Counted from the stretch's first letter, positions 9,677-20,861 are shown. The stretch: 64,000 nucleotides of DNA from Bacteroidota bacterium (GCA_016715625.1 JADJZU010000009.1:62001-126000); one strand, 5' to 3'. Numbers and translations: made by a program. Notes: generated by a model from the sequence alone, not told the origin.

Positions 9677-11146
9677 TCAGCGATACCGCTTTGATAGGTT
9701 TTCGTACCAGGTACTTTCAATCAGCCGATTGATGCCCGACATCTGGTTACTAAAATAGGGCGTGCTTTTCACACCCGCTTCTACTTTCTGTATAGCTTGC
9801 TTTAGCTTCAAAGCGGGCGCTTGTTTTACTAGTAAGGAAAATAAACGAGCTAGCTCCTGCGCCACTTTATTTTGTTTGTCCTCGCGCTGCACGGCATAGT
9901 GTAGCGCTCGCAGTGGCGATTCCATGAGATGGAATTTTCCCTGCTCATATAAGGTCACTAAATAAAAAAAGCGCAGACCGATGTATTGCTGCGGTAACAT
10001 CTTTTCCAATTCCTTATTGTTCAGTTCAGCTATTAGAAGTGAAGATGCTGAATCATAGTCTTTGCGCGAAAGGACTATCTGCAGGAAGTTAAACAAAAGA
10101 TTCATGCGCTCCTTGGGCTTTTTGCTGCAACCAGCTATGCTTTAACTCCGCATCGGTTTGTGCATATAGTTTTGAAAAATCCTGTTCGCTCATGCGCGCT
10201 GCCTCGCCTTGTGCTTTATGCAGCAAAAACAAACGCTTATAGTGAAGGGTCGTTTCGTTTGGTGTGGGAGCACGCTCCAGCAGCGTATAGTATTTTTTTC
10301 TTTCAGCGCTGTGCGGCAGAGTCCCAATCAGGTTGTGCAGCATAAATATATAGCGATAGGCATAGTAGGGGTCTTTCAGCAGCGCAGGGGTATAGTGCAC
10401 TAATTCTTTTTTGCTGATGGCCACCAACTGCTTGTACTGATTGGTGAGGCGGTAATAATTGGTGAGTAAATCAAAGGTGATTAAGCGGGCTTGCTTAGAG
10501 GTCACCTCATCGCGCTGCTGCACCACGGTGTGTTTCACTATTTTCTGAAAGGCTTCGAGCACAGTCGGTGTGGTGGGGCCCCATGTTTTTCTATCAGGTG
10601 CAGAAAGCGGATATACAGTTGCAGGGATATGGACGCTGCTTTATCTTTTTCACGGGCGTCCGCTTCTTCCAACCCCAGTTGGTGGATGAGTGCATAATCT
10701 TTATCAGTGCGCGATGTTGAGAAACAAATGTTTTGCATCCGCTTCAGGGCCACGATACTCAGCTGATAAAATCCCGCCTCATCGGCTTTGGTTTTTGCGC
10801 TCTTAAAAATAGTGTAGGCTTCCTGTTTTAAGCCCCGGTTCAGCAATAGCTCAGCGGTTACAAAAGCGTAATTGACTTCCGTAAACACATTTTGCTCATG
10901 CTCCCATTCGGTGAGGTGGCGGAGCAGAAACTTATAGAGATACGATTTGGTTTCGGTGTAGTCTACCTGGGGGTGTATGGCAGCAAACTCTTTTTTGAAA
11001 AGGGCTTCATCTTTTTTTGCAGAGCCATGCATGATGCGTAATAGTGAACCATAAGCAGCATCGGCAGATTCGCACCGCTTCGTCATCTTTTTTACTTCAG
11101 CGGTGCTCAGCGTTTTAATTAAATCATACACCGGTGCTCTTCTCAT
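9677..11146 (-). pseudogene. TPR-like helical-repeat protein (paralogue of the one at 55359), two frameshifts
   Basis: Three consecutive reading frames make one all-helical protein of about 490 residues. Frame 1 starts at the ATG at 11146 (MRRAPVYDLIKTLS). It breaks at the GGGGCCCC run 10575-10582; one added base rejoins it to TVLEAFQKIVK. Frame 2 breaks at GGG 10115-10117; removing one base gives LQQKAKERMNLLFNF. The opening and overall layout match the intact 503-residue protein at 55359-56870, though sequence identity is low. There is no signal peptide or membrane span. The function is unknown. It is divergent from the repeat-rich S74 protein starting at 11223. Confidence 0.65.
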
Positions 11147-11222
11147 AGTAGTGTTTTGCTTCCCGATATAAAGCAATTTTTTGTTTGTTCCGTTGCTGCC
11201 CAAGCAATATTTTTACGCTTCT

Positions 11223-13316
11223 ATGAAGCGTATCTTTTTATGGGCTGTTGCGATATGGATGTGGCAGCCCCAATACATCATGGCTCAGGCCGAAGTCTAT
11301 AATCCTCTCACACCCTTTTGGACTATCAAAGGCAACAGCGGCACCGATGTAAATACCCACTTTATAGGCACCACCGATGATATGCCGCTCCGGTTTAAAA
11401 CCAATAGCATTCATTCGGGACTGATTGATTCGGCTATTTCTTCCACCTTTGTGGGTTTCAGGAGCGGGGCCCTGTCTACGGGCCAGGCCAATACGGCCTT
11501 TGGTTACAAATCATTTGCAGATAACACTACCGGCTATTTAAATACGGCCATCGGTGTTAACGCCCTGCGCGCCAATAGCACCGGCACCAACAATACGGCT
11601 GCGGGGGCTTTTGCCTTGCGCAACTCCACCACCGGCTCCTGGAATACCGCCCTGGGTGGATACGCACTGGCCCTCAGCACCACCGGCACCTACAACACCG
11701 CCTTGGGTTTTCAAACAATGTATAACACCACCACCGGCACCGAAAACACCGCGCTGGGCGTGCAATCTTTGTATTCGAATACAACCGGCAGCTATAACAC
11801 AAGTGTAGGCGTAAATGCACTGTATAGCAATGCGACCGGCATAGGCAATACGGCTACGGGATACGGTGCAATGTTGTTTAACACCACCGGTATTGATAAC
11901 GCTGCCTTTGGCAACCAGGCCTTAAATGCCAACACAACAGGTGATAATAACACAGCACTTGGCACCTTTGCTTTGAGCAGCAACACCACAGGTTTTGAAA
12001 ATACAGCCACCGGAAAGTTTTCCCTGCGGTTTAATACTATCGGTTGGGCCAATGTAGCTAACGGATATCAAGCCTTGGCTTTAAATACAACAGGAATAGG
12101 CAATACGGCCCTTGGCTATAAGGCGCTCTTGAGCAACACCACCGCCAGCGACAACACGGCTCTGGGCAATCAAACCCTGCTGCTGAATACCACCGGCTAC
12201 AGCAACACTGCCGTGGGCCGATTTGCCTTGCTGAATAACTCCACCGGCTACGAAAACGTGGCGGTAGGGAAAGATGCGATGCAAAACAACACTACCGGCT
12301 TTCAGATCACTGCCCTGGGTGCTAATGCCTGCCAGGCGGGTATCAATGCGGTGGGCAACACCGGCATTGGTGTTTACGCTTTGCAAAACAGCACCCTGGG
12401 CGACAATACTTCGGTAGGGGCTTTCAGTATGCGGCAAACCACCACCGGCTCCCGAAACACAGCTGTGGGTGTAGGTGCTTTACTGTTCAACACCACCGGC
12501 AATGGCAACACCGTAGTGGGCTGGCGGGCCCTGGCGAACAGCACCACAGCGGGAGGTAACGTGGCCGTAGGCTATGAAAGCATGCTGGCCAATACCACCG
12601 GCTACTCGAATACGGCCCTAGGCTCAGGCAGCCTGTACGACAACACCACCGGCTATGCCAATGCCGCGGTGGGGGGCGGGGCTCTGGCTTCCAACACCAC
12701 CGGGGCCGGCAATACATCCTTGGGCTACAATGCCTTTATCAACAACGCCACCGGCAGCAACAATACCCTGGTGGGCAATCAGGCGGGCGTGCCGGCCGGC
12801 TTTAACCCCGATAACTTTTCGGCACTGGGCTACCTGGCCGGCTGGGTAGGCAGCAATACCAACACCATAGAAATAGGCAACACCAGCGTGAGCTACATTG
12901 GCGGGCAGGTGGGCTGGAGCAGCTTCAGCGATGCCCGCATCAAGCGCGAGGTGCAGGAAGATATTCCCGGGCTATCGTTTATCAATCAACTGCGGCCGGT
13001 TACTTACCGGTTCGATATACACAAACAAAACCAAATGGTGTATGGCGATCTGGATACGGCTACGTGGGCGGGCAAATATGATTTAGAGAAAAAACGCATG
13101 ACGGGTTTTATAGCACAGGAAGTGGAAGCTGCCGCTAAACAATGCCACTACGATTTCAGCGGAGTGCAGGTGCCCACCTCGCCCGATAAACTGTATTCGC
13201 TCACCTATGCCGAGTTTGTGGTGCCGCTGGTGAAAGCCGTACAGGAACTGAGCGAACAAAACAAACTGCTGCGCCAAGAGCTCGATGCCATGAAAGCCTT
13301 GCTGCCAGGCAGGTAG
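11223..13316 (+). CDS. Repeat-rich surface protein with C-terminal S74 intramolecular chaperone domain
   Basis: The ATG at 11223 gives a signal peptide (MKRIFLWAVAIWMW) ending at IMAQ. From about residue 90 to 530 there are some 25 tandem 17-residue units of the type NTALGxxALxxNTTGxx, which predict a regular beta-roll or trimeric stalk like YadA-type heads. The C-terminal ~130 residues hold a Peptidase_S74 domain (SDARIKREVQEDI, LRPVTYRFD, GFIAQEVE) and a terminal coiled coil (VQELSEQNKLLRQELDAM). S74 domains help trimeric fibres fold and then self-cleave. The protein is probably a trimeric surface or extracellular fibre; its binding target is unknown. A strong hairpin terminator follows. 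Confidence 0.85.
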   Translation: MKRIFLWAVAIWMWQPQYIMAQAEVYNPLTPFWTIKGNSGTDVNTHFIGTTDDMPLRFKTNSIHSGLIDSAISSTFVGFRSGALSTGQANTAFGYKSFADNTTGYLNTAIGVNALRANSTGTNNTAAGAFALRNSTTGSWNTALGGYALALSTTGTYNTALGFQTMYNTTTGTENTALGVQSLYSNTTGSYNTSVGVNALYSNATGIGNTATGYGAMLFNTTGIDNAAFGNQALNANTTGDNNTALGTFALSSNTTGFENTATGKFSLRFNTIGWANVANGYQALALNTTGIGNTALGYKALLSNTTASDNTALGNQTLLLNTTGYSNTAVGRFALLNNSTGYENVAVGKDAMQNNTTGFQITALGANACQAGINAVGNTGIGVYALQNSTLGDNTSVGAFSMRQTTTGSRNTAVGVGALLFNTTGNGNTVVGWRALANSTTAGGNVAVGYESMLANTTGYSNTALGSGSLYDNTTGYANAAVGGGALASNTTGAGNTSLGYNAFINNATGSNNTLVGNQAGVPAGFNPDNFSALGYLAGWVGSNTNTIEIGNTSVSYIGGQVGWSSFSDARIKREVQEDIPGLSFINQLRPVTYRFDIHKQNQMVYGDLDTATWAGKYDLEKKRMTGFIAQEVEAAAKQCHYDFSGVQVPTSPDKLYSLTYAEFVVPLVKAVQELSEQNKLLRQELDAMKALLPGR
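11490..12770 (+). repeat. 51-bp coding tandem repeat (17 residues, ~25 copies)
   Basis: The DNA encoding the NTALGxxALxxNTTGxx units repeats every 51 bp with strong conservation of the NTTG and NTALG codons. One unit near 12360 is 16 residues long. Such arrays can expand or contract by slippage in frame. Confidence 0.85.
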
Positions 13317-13342
13317 CGTGGCTCCCTTCGCGAACTACCCAC

Positions 13343-13377
13343 AAAAAAAAGAGGCTGCCGAAAGGCAGCCTCTTTTT
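13343..13377. terminator. Bidirectional hairpin terminator
   Basis: A 9-bp perfect stem GAGGCTGCC/GGCAGCCTC (13351-13359 and 13364-13372) with GAAA loop is flanked by A8 on the left and T5 on the right. It can therefore stop transcription from both the S74 gene (+) and the small gene at 13397 (-). Confidence 0.9.
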
Positions 13378-13396
13378 GATAAGTGCATAACGGGTT

Positions 13397-13609
13397 TTAA
13401 TTATCCTTCATCATCTTTCTTCTGCCGTATACAGCAGCACCAATGGCCAGCAGGATAGCTCCGCCATCTACCGGCACAGCCCCGCTGCCCGGGGGTGGAC
13501 CGCCCTGGCCCTGGCCTCCACCACCTCCGCCCGGTTGGGCTTCAAGGGCGAGGGTCATTATGACTAAAACAACTGTTACAGCTATCGATAGAATCGTGTT
13601 CTTTTTCAT
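13397..13609 (-). CDS. Small exported Gly/Pro-rich protein with PVDGG C-terminal sorting-like motif
   Basis: This 70-residue protein has a signal peptide (MKKNTILSIAVTVVLVIM, cleavage near LEAQ), a low-complexity linker (GGGGGGQGQGGPPPGSG) and a C-terminus made of VPVDGG, a short hydrophobic helix (AILLAIGAAVYG) and a basic tail (RRKMMKDN). Motif, helix and basic end together resemble the PxDGG-type (PID-CTERM) short sorting tails seen in Bacteroidota and, more generally, exosortase-type signals. Assignment to that family is from memory of the motif. It starts 19 bp after the stop of the giant T9SS protein and ends just before a terminator, so the two probably form one operon. Confidence 0.7.
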   Translation of the reverse strand: MKKNTILSIAVTVVLVIMTLALEAQPGGGGGGQGQGGPPPGSGAVPVDGGAILLAIGAAVYGRRKMMKDN

Positions 13610-13628
13610 CTTTCTTGTTTAATGCGAT

Positions 13629-16600
13629 TTACTGAATCAATACTTTTCCGGTTTGGGTGGCATTCGCCTCTTTCACTTTCACAATGGCATACCATGCATT
13701 CGCGTTGTCCAAAGTAATCTCTGTGCGTTTGCTGTCGGTCGTTACTTCTTTTATCGTTTGGCCGAGGGTATTGCTGATGGTGATGGTAGCCGGTTGGTCG
13801 TTGTTTCTTTCTACTACCGCTATGTTCCGGTGGCTGTAGATTTTGGTTTTGCCTTCGTTGATGTTGGCAATGCCACTTGGTATTTCTACGGCTTCGAACA
13901 CGATGCTGTAGCGACCTTCGTAGGTTTGTCCTCCATTGAGCGGTAGCTGGATGGAGGCTGTAGTCGTGAGGTCGGTGAGGGTGTTCAGCTCCGCATCTTT
14001 GAGGTAGGTGATGTAGCCGTCTACATTCAGCTCAGTTGCCTCGAAGGTGTAGGTGCCGGTGTCCTGTGCCCATAATACTAAGGGCAGTTCGGTGGTTTCG
14101 GTGATTTCATCAATTACGTTGATGGCGTATTCTTTACCCAATTGCTTGTAGCTCATATACACGGTGCTGCCGGCCGGTATCTTCACGGCATCGTGGCCCA
14201 TGTCTTCGCTCCAGGTGGCGGCTCCATCGGTGTAGGCTACTATCTCATCGCTGTTGGTGGCGTCATGCAGACTCAGGCGGATTTCGTTGGGCTGTGCACT
14301 GTAGCTTTTGAAGAAGGGGATGGTAGCACTGGCCACGCGCGAGGCATTGTTCGCTTCTACGTAGTTGTAAGGGTTCGTTGTCCTTACAAAGAAGCCCTGC
14401 ATGCTGGCAATCATGTCGCTGGCTCCGTTGGTGCCTGTGGAGCCGTTCCAGACGCCCCAGTTGCCGGTGTATTCACCTGTGGTGTTAAACACATAGTAGC
14501 TGCCGGTGGTGGCACCGGGATTGTTGGCTTCGGTGTTGTTCCAGGAGATAGGCGATGGAAACGGATTGCCGATAAAGTTCCATCCATCCTGAGCAGGAGT
14601 AGCCGATGGGGTATTGGTGAGGTCGGCCGATTTGCTGCCGGTGTATGGGGTGCCTGTGAGGTCGATGGTGAAGGGCGCTCCTGCATAGGTGCGGAGGGCA
14701 AAGCCTTTCATGGCTGGCATGGCATTACCTGTTCCTGTTTTGCTGATCCAGCCGGTGTAGTAGTTGCCGGCAGGGGTAGACAGGCCGTTGTTGGCGGCTT
14801 CTTCATAGACCTGCACATTGGGGTAAGGGCTGTAGCTATACCAGCAGTTGACTCCGTCTGCTCCGCTGATGCTCATGTCATCGGCTAAATCGGCTACGGT
14901 GGTGTTCACAGGCGAGCTGATGTTGCGGTAGCCATCGGCTGTGTTGGCAATGTAGCGCTCCACAGTCAGGTCGCCAGAGTAGGTGCCGGCTGTTACGTTG
15001 CTGAAGTTATCTAAGAAAGCTGCTGTGGTGGGACCGCTCTTCAGCGTAACCGTGCCACTGTTGGCGTTTACATCGCCATCAATCATGATGAGTCCGTTGG
15101 TGATGTCGAGTGTGCCCAGCACATCTACACCGCCCATGCTGCTGTTGTTGATGCGCAGGGTTCGGGTGCTGAGTTTGCCGTTAATTTGCTGTGGATCGCT
15201 GCCCTTGAGTTCTACCACTCCGCCTGCGCCTGCAATGGTGCTGCCGGTGCCGCTGCCGGCTGTGATGTTGCCGTTGATATATAATGCTATGCCGCTGTTG
15301 ACGCTGATGGTTACTCCGTCAGCGATGTTGATGTCATTTACACTGCCGGGTATAAATCCAATAGCCGGGTCGTTCGTTAAATCGGGGATAATAACATCAT
15401 CGGTACCGGAAGGAATGCCCGATGGCGTCCAGTTGCCGGCATTGTTCCAGGCAGTGGAGATAGCACCTGTCCATACATATATAGGATTTGCGTTGACATA
15501 CAGTGTATAATCTTCTGATTCACCATAGTAGGTATAACAACCATCTACTCCGTAATCGTAGTATGAAGTAGCTACCCGCATCCGGCAAGGGCCGGCTGTG
15601 GCTGTAACCGGAACAGTAAAAGAGAAGGATTGTGTGCCGACTCCGTAATTGTGTACCGCTATTTCGTCAATATCGGTAAAGTCGCCATCCTGGTTGTAAT
15701 CAATATAAACATAGATATAAGCATCGTAAGGGATGTCGATAGTAATGTTTTGCGACTGACCCGGTAGTGCGTAGGTTAACTGCGAAGTGTAGTTGCCGTA
15801 GTAATTGTTTTCGTAGCCGGTACTATTGTTGATGCTTCCTATGCTTACATTGCTGATGTAGGTGTATTGGCCGTAATAATCAGTGGGAGTGCAATAACAA
15901 ACGGTTTGAGTAACAGTGACCGGAGTAGAATAAACGACACTGCCACTATTGGTGCAGGTGACACGGCAGCGATAGGTAGTGGCAACCGATTGTGTAGCGG
16001 TGTGAGTAGCGGAGGTAGCTCCGCTGATGTCGGCATAGCCGCTGCCGCTGTTGGCCTGCCATTGGTAGGTAATCCCGCTAAAGGCAATGATATTTTGAAG
16101 CGACAGTGAAATGTTATCGCTGGCACAGGCTGCGGTCAAAGAAGCAAGCGTATTTCCCGGAACCGGGCTGCCGGAGCAGGCTGGCGGCAAAATAAGATGT
16201 AGGGTGTAATCTTCTGTTTCGCCATTGAGCGTATAACAAGGGTATGAATTACTATATGCCGACATAGCTACCCGCAGGCGGGTGTTACCGGCCAGGGCGG
16301 TATTGGGAATGGTAAAGGTGAAGGGTCCACTTCCGGTATTCGCTACCACCATTTCGCCCGCATCGAAGAAGTCGCCATCCTGGTTGCAATCTATGAAAGC
16401 ATAGACGTAAGCACCATAGGGATTGCCAATACTGATGGTTTGCGGTAGTCCTATACCTGCGTTGGTTACCTGCGCGGTATAATCGCCATAGTAATTGGAT
16501 TCGAAGGTCGTAGTGTTGTTAATGGTGCCGATAGTTACGTTGCTGATGTAGGCATATTGACCGTAATAGTCAATGGGCGTGCAGTAGCAATCCTGCAGCG

Positions 16601-18994
16601 CATTTTGTGTTACTGTAACCGGAGTTGAATAAGCCACACTGCTGCTGGCTGTGCAGGTTACCTTGCAGCGATAAGTGGTGGTAACCAGTTGCGTGTTGGC
16701 GTAATAATTTGAAATAGCCCCGTTAATGTCTGCGAAGCCGCTACCGGTATCCGCCTGCCATTGATAAGTGATGCCGGATGCATTTAACAACACAGCAGCG
16801 TTTTGAATCGAAAACGAAAGATTATCGTTGCCGCACACGGTGGTGAGCGAAGCAATCGTATTACCCGGTGCAGGGGTGCCGGTGCAGGCCGGGGGTGGCG
16901 CTGCCTGTGTAAATCCCGCTAAAAAGGGAACTTGATTTCCGTCCACATAAATATTGTTAGCTCCTCCTGCTACAATGTAGGAGGCATTGGCATCAATGTC
17001 CAAAATATTGCTTCCGTTTAATGTGTTAAAAGTTGAAATGATGCCGCTGGTGCCGTCTAATTCTGCAAAACCATTTCTGGTCTGGCCGCCTATTTCGCTG
17101 AAACTTCCCACAACATATACTTTTCCATTGGCTGCGCTCAATCGCTCGTTATTCGAATTGGGATTGGGGTTCCAGGCGTTGAGGTTTCCGGTAGAAAGAT
17201 TGAAGGCTGCCAGAGATTTGCGCGGGCTGCCGGCTATATTGTTAAACCCTCCGGAAACAAACAGCGTGTTGTTATCAATGTCTATATCATACACTCCACC
17301 GTCAGGGTTAGGGTTCCAGGCGGTGGCATTGCCGGCAGCATCTATCTCTGCCAATTGATTACGAATTTGTCCACCAATGTTGCTGAAACCACCCGAAACA
17401 TACACCTTACCCCCTGAAGTTGCCAAAGTTAATGGATACGAATCCGGGTTGGGATTCCAGGCGGTAGCATTCCCGCTGGCATCTATAGCGGCCAGGAAAT
17501 TGCGACTTTGCCCACCGATGCTGCTGAAATAACCGCCTGTATACACCAAGCCACCATCAGCGGCCAGTACCATCACCTGAGAATTGGGGTTGGGGTTCCA
17601 GGGCAATACGGCCCCGGTGGTAGCATCTACAGCCGCCACATAGTTCCGCGTTTGGCCACTTACCTCGATAAAACTGCCGGCCAGGTAAACCGAGCTGCCG
17701 GCTTTGGCTAAACTTTCTACATAACTATTTGGATTCGGGTTCCAGGGCAAAGCCTCGCCCGTGGTAGCATCTAAGGCTGCTGCGTATCTGCGCGACACTC
17801 CTCCCAGGCTGGTGTACTGCCCGGCTACAAAAATATTGGAGCCGGCCGGCACCATGGCATATAACGTTTGGTTGGCATTGATGGTAGCCGGCAAAAGGTT
17901 TCCGGTGGCCAGGTCAAATGCAGCAAAGGATTTGCGCGGCTGGCTGTTCATCTCATAAAAACTACCTCCGGCATACAGCGTGCCTCCCTGCATCTCCAGG
18001 CTATACACCTGCTGGTCGGGGTTGGGGGCCCAGGCGGTGGCCAGGCCGGTGGTGGCATCCAAGGCTGCCAATTTTTCGCGCGGCTGCCCGCCTATGCTCG
18101 TAAAAAAACCGCCTGCATATACCGTGCTGCCGTTTACAGCAACGCACATTACGCCATTGCTGGGGGAAGGGTTCCAGGCCGTAGCCAAACCCGTAGTGGC
18201 ATCTATAGCCGCTAAATAACTGCGCGGCTGTCCACCGATGGTGCTAAAGAAACCGGCTGCATAAATGGTGTTGCCGCTCTTGGTCATAGACCATACAAAG
18301 TAATTTGCGTTTGGATTCCAGGCCGTGGCCAAACCGGTGTTGATATCCAGGGCAGCAATACGGTTGCGGCTTTGCCCGCCTACCGAGGTAAACTCTCCGG
18401 CCACATAGGCGGTGCTGCCATCCACCAGTAGTTTATACACTCTGGCATTGGCGTTAGGGTTCCAAGGCAATACGGTGCCGGTCGTAATGTCAATAGCCGA
18501 CAGTTGCGAGCGACTGATGCCGCCTATTTCGTTATAATCTCCGGCTACATACAAGGTATTTCCGACCAACTGCAGCGACCAAACGGTGCCATAGGCGGTG
18601 AGCCCGGTATTAAAAGCATTCAAGGTGCCATCGCTGTTGATGCGTGCCAGGCGAGCGCGGGGCTGCCCGTTTACCTGCGTAAAGCTGCCGCCTATAAAAT
18701 AGCCGCCACTGCCATCGGAGATAGCGGTGTAGACGGTTTGGTCGGGGTTTACCCAACTGGTATCGGGCTTGCCGGTGCCGATATCTACAAACGAAGCGAA
18801 TTTCTCATCGGGGCCCAGATAATAGAACAGGCCGCCCAGGTAAACGGTATTACCGTCTATGAGCACCGAGTGTACATCACCATCGGGTTTCCACCAATGC
18901 GATTGAAAAGCAGGGGTTTGGGCCTGCATAGCCATAAGCAAACCGAGACCGAATAAAGAGAGTGTAAATCTTTGAAGTAAAGTTTTCTTTTCAT
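13629..18994 (-). CDS. Giant secreted protein: 13 delta-60-like propeller repeats, two GEVED domains, T9SS sorting domain
   Basis: The protein has about 1,790 residues. Roughly 13 repeats of ~52 residues come first, each with a V.GGxFxxIGGQxR core and TGxxxxWNPNPN; these resemble delta-60/DUF5122 propeller repeats. Then come two Ig-like/GEVED pairs (DYYGQY, YNQDGDF, GESEDYTLY) and a beta-helical middle (VDVLGTLDITNGLI). The type A T9SS sorting domain has KIYSHRNIAVVE and ends GKVLIQ. The open frame begins at a TTG (18941) inside the signal peptide. The ATG at 18994 is out of frame unless one base is added to the T4 run 18983-18986, which yields MKRKTLLQRF and an ideal leader. The role is unknown, probably a surface adhesin or secreted factor. 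Confidence 0.85.
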
Positions 18995-19154
18995 TGAAAA
19001 TGATTGATGAATAATGGGTTGATAATAAATAATGAAATCAAATTTGTCAAGTTTTTTTTGGGCTACTTACTTAAACACAATCACTTAGCATTAGTTTAAC
19101 CGTAATTTGAAGGTGGGGTTTAATAAACACATTGCTCTGCACCCTCAAAATAAA

Positions 19155-19177
19155 AGAGGCTGCTTTCGGCAGCCTCT
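19155..19177 (-). terminator. Hairpin terminator, near-copy of the one at 13343
   Basis: Read on the minus strand, AGAGGCTGC-CGAAA-GCAGCCTCT is followed by TTTATTTT. It differs from the 13343 terminator by one G. It lies inside the 3' end of the open frame of the next gene, which suggests that gene's true stop is just upstream. Confidence 0.75.
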
Positions 19178-20113
19178 CATGCTGAAACAATTACAAATCT
19201 TTATATTCCTCAGGCTTTCCAGATCGGCCACCGAGCGGCTCAGCTCCTCGCCCGGGTTCAGGATAATGGCGGCAAAACCATCGGGCTTTTTGTCGGCTGC
19301 ATCGGCTGCATAAAAGTAAAGCTGGGTGACCGAAGCCGAAGTGTTTTTCATGGTAAACACCGAGTTTTCATCAATATTGGCATCGGGTATCTGGCTGTTG
19401 AGGTTCACCACCTGCAGGCTGTTGATGTTGCCATCCAGCATAATCGGTTCATCGCTACCGGTATCGCGCAGCAGCGTAAGGTCAAAGTAATCGGCTACGG
19501 TTTCGGGGTTCTGGTAATACTTCGCCATCAGCAAGCCCAGGTTTTTATACATGCCCTGGCACATAAGCAAATGGGCCGCTTTCAAATTGGTGCGCAGCGT
19601 GGCCACGGTGCCCTCGTTGCTTTGCTGCAGGGCGCGCACCGCTCAGCGTAAGATAATAGGCCTGCACCGAGGCGCTCAAAGCCACCAGCGAAGGCTGCGC
19701 TGTATAAGTAGCTAAAGTAAGGCTGAGGGTGTTCACGGCCTCTATGCGTTCATCGTAGGTGCCGCTTTGAAACGGCTGCCGGTCGCGCGGAAAAATAGCC
19801 GTGGCATTGTCGGTGCCTTCGGGAAACACCGCAAACACCGGTCCGCGCCATTCGTTGATTTTTACTTTGCCCAGCTCTTCCATCATTTCTTCTGTGGTTT
19901 GGGTTTTGCCCTTGTAAATACCCAGCTTGCTATCGAGCTGATTATTGGCCGTAATAAAAGCCGTGTGCAGGGGCAGGTAAGCCGTTTTGATGGCCAGTAT
20001 GTCGGCATCTGCTTCGTTGGCCGTCAGCTTGGCCAGGTGGTCCTGCGTGAGGCTGAGGGCGTTTTCATGCTTTGAAAAGTGCGCGAGTAAAATGTGTTTA
20101 CTACAATTTCCAT
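19177..20113 (-). pseudogene. Conserved hypothetical protein, three apparent frameshifts
   Basis: The ATG at 20113 reads MEIVVNTFYSRTFQ. Adding one A at the run 20071-20073 continues into HENALSLTQDHLAKLTANEADADILAIKTAY and then WRGPVFAVFPEGT. Removing one G near 19640 joins LTLS to VRALQQSNEGTVATL, followed by MYKNLGLLMAKYY, YFDLTLLR and LNPGEEL. Near 19195-19202 a one-base change would give a stop at 19177-19179, just before the terminator hairpin; otherwise the frame runs through the hairpin to 19145. I know similar proteins only as hypotheticals of Bacteroidota with no function. There is no signal peptide. Confidence 0.6.
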
Positions 20114-20861
20114 GGTAGAATACTCATAAGATTGCGTTTTAAAAAGGTGATGAAAAATGGTTTACACCTCCCTAAACGGACCAGCCATACCTCCTGTTTT
20201 ATGGAGTCAAAAAGCTTTAAAATTTTTAAGGATTTTGATAAATTTTTGGCAAATCGATTTCGGTTTTCTCGGAAACGTATTTTGACGAATAAAATGCCTT
20301 CAAGAGTTCTCTTGACGCTGTCTGGACGGATATAATGCCTTCAAGAGTTCTCTTTGATGCTATCTGGACCGGATATAATGCCTTCAAGAGTTCTCTTGAT
20401 GCTGTCTGGACGGCTAAAATACCTTCAAGAGTTCTCTTGACGCTAACTGGACGGCTAAAATGCCTTCAAGAGTTCTCTTGATGCCTTCTGGACGGATATA
20501 ATGCCTTCAAGAGTTCTCTTGATGCTATTTGGACGGCTAAAAATGCCATCAAGAGTTCTCTTGATGCTGTCCGAACGAATAGACCATCAAGAGTTCTCTT
20601 GACGCTGTCTGGACGGATAAAATGCCTTCAAGAGTTCTCTTGATGCTATTTGGACAGCTAAAATGCCCACCGGGTTACCCCCGCATGATGTTGCTGTCAT
20701 TTATTCCACCGCTGTGGTTTAGTGTTATGCACAAGCAGATTGATAAATACAAAGCAACCCGCAAGGGAATGGCATTGGCTTAATATTTTTGTGCACTCAT
20801 TGTAATAGTAGATCACCTTGATTATGTTTAGGAGTAGTTATTTTCAAACCATTTAAATTTT
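20114..20861. other. 748-bp divergent intergenic region holding the palindrome array
   Basis: Outside the array this stretch is AT-rich and without credible genes. A TATTTTTG at 20784-20791 fits the Bacteroidota -7 element TAnnTTTG and points at the GH5 relic, but no TTTG lies at the right distance upstream. Confidence 0.6.
20284..20668. repeat. Tandem array of nine palindromes, 41-bp period
   Basis: Nine copies of the perfect palindrome CAAGAGTTCTCTTG start at 20301, 20342, 20385, 20426, 20467, 20508, 20550, 20588 and 20629, with spacings of 41, 43, 41, 41, 41, 42, 38 and 41 bp. The core is identical in all copies except one inserted T in the second. The ~27 bp between cores is related but variable (consensus like TGCTGTCTGGACGGATAAAATGCC). 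A partial tenth unit ends the array. In copy 7 the palindrome extends to 20 bp. The period is not a multiple of three, so this is not a repeated peptide. It sits between divergent genes. Confidence 0.9.

Noticed and set aside
13343..13377. Attachment site or integration repeat paired with 19155-19177
   Set aside because: Both copies are T-run-bearing terminator hairpins placed just after stop codons; no integrase or mobile gene lies between.
14142..14888. 248-residue open frame on the plus strand
   Set aside because: It is antisense to the clearly coding T9SS giant, has Gly/Val/Ala-biased composition and no recognisable motifs.
20284..20668. CRISPR array
   Set aside because: The repeat core is a short palindrome and the intervening 27 bp are related to each other rather than unique; no cas genes are near.
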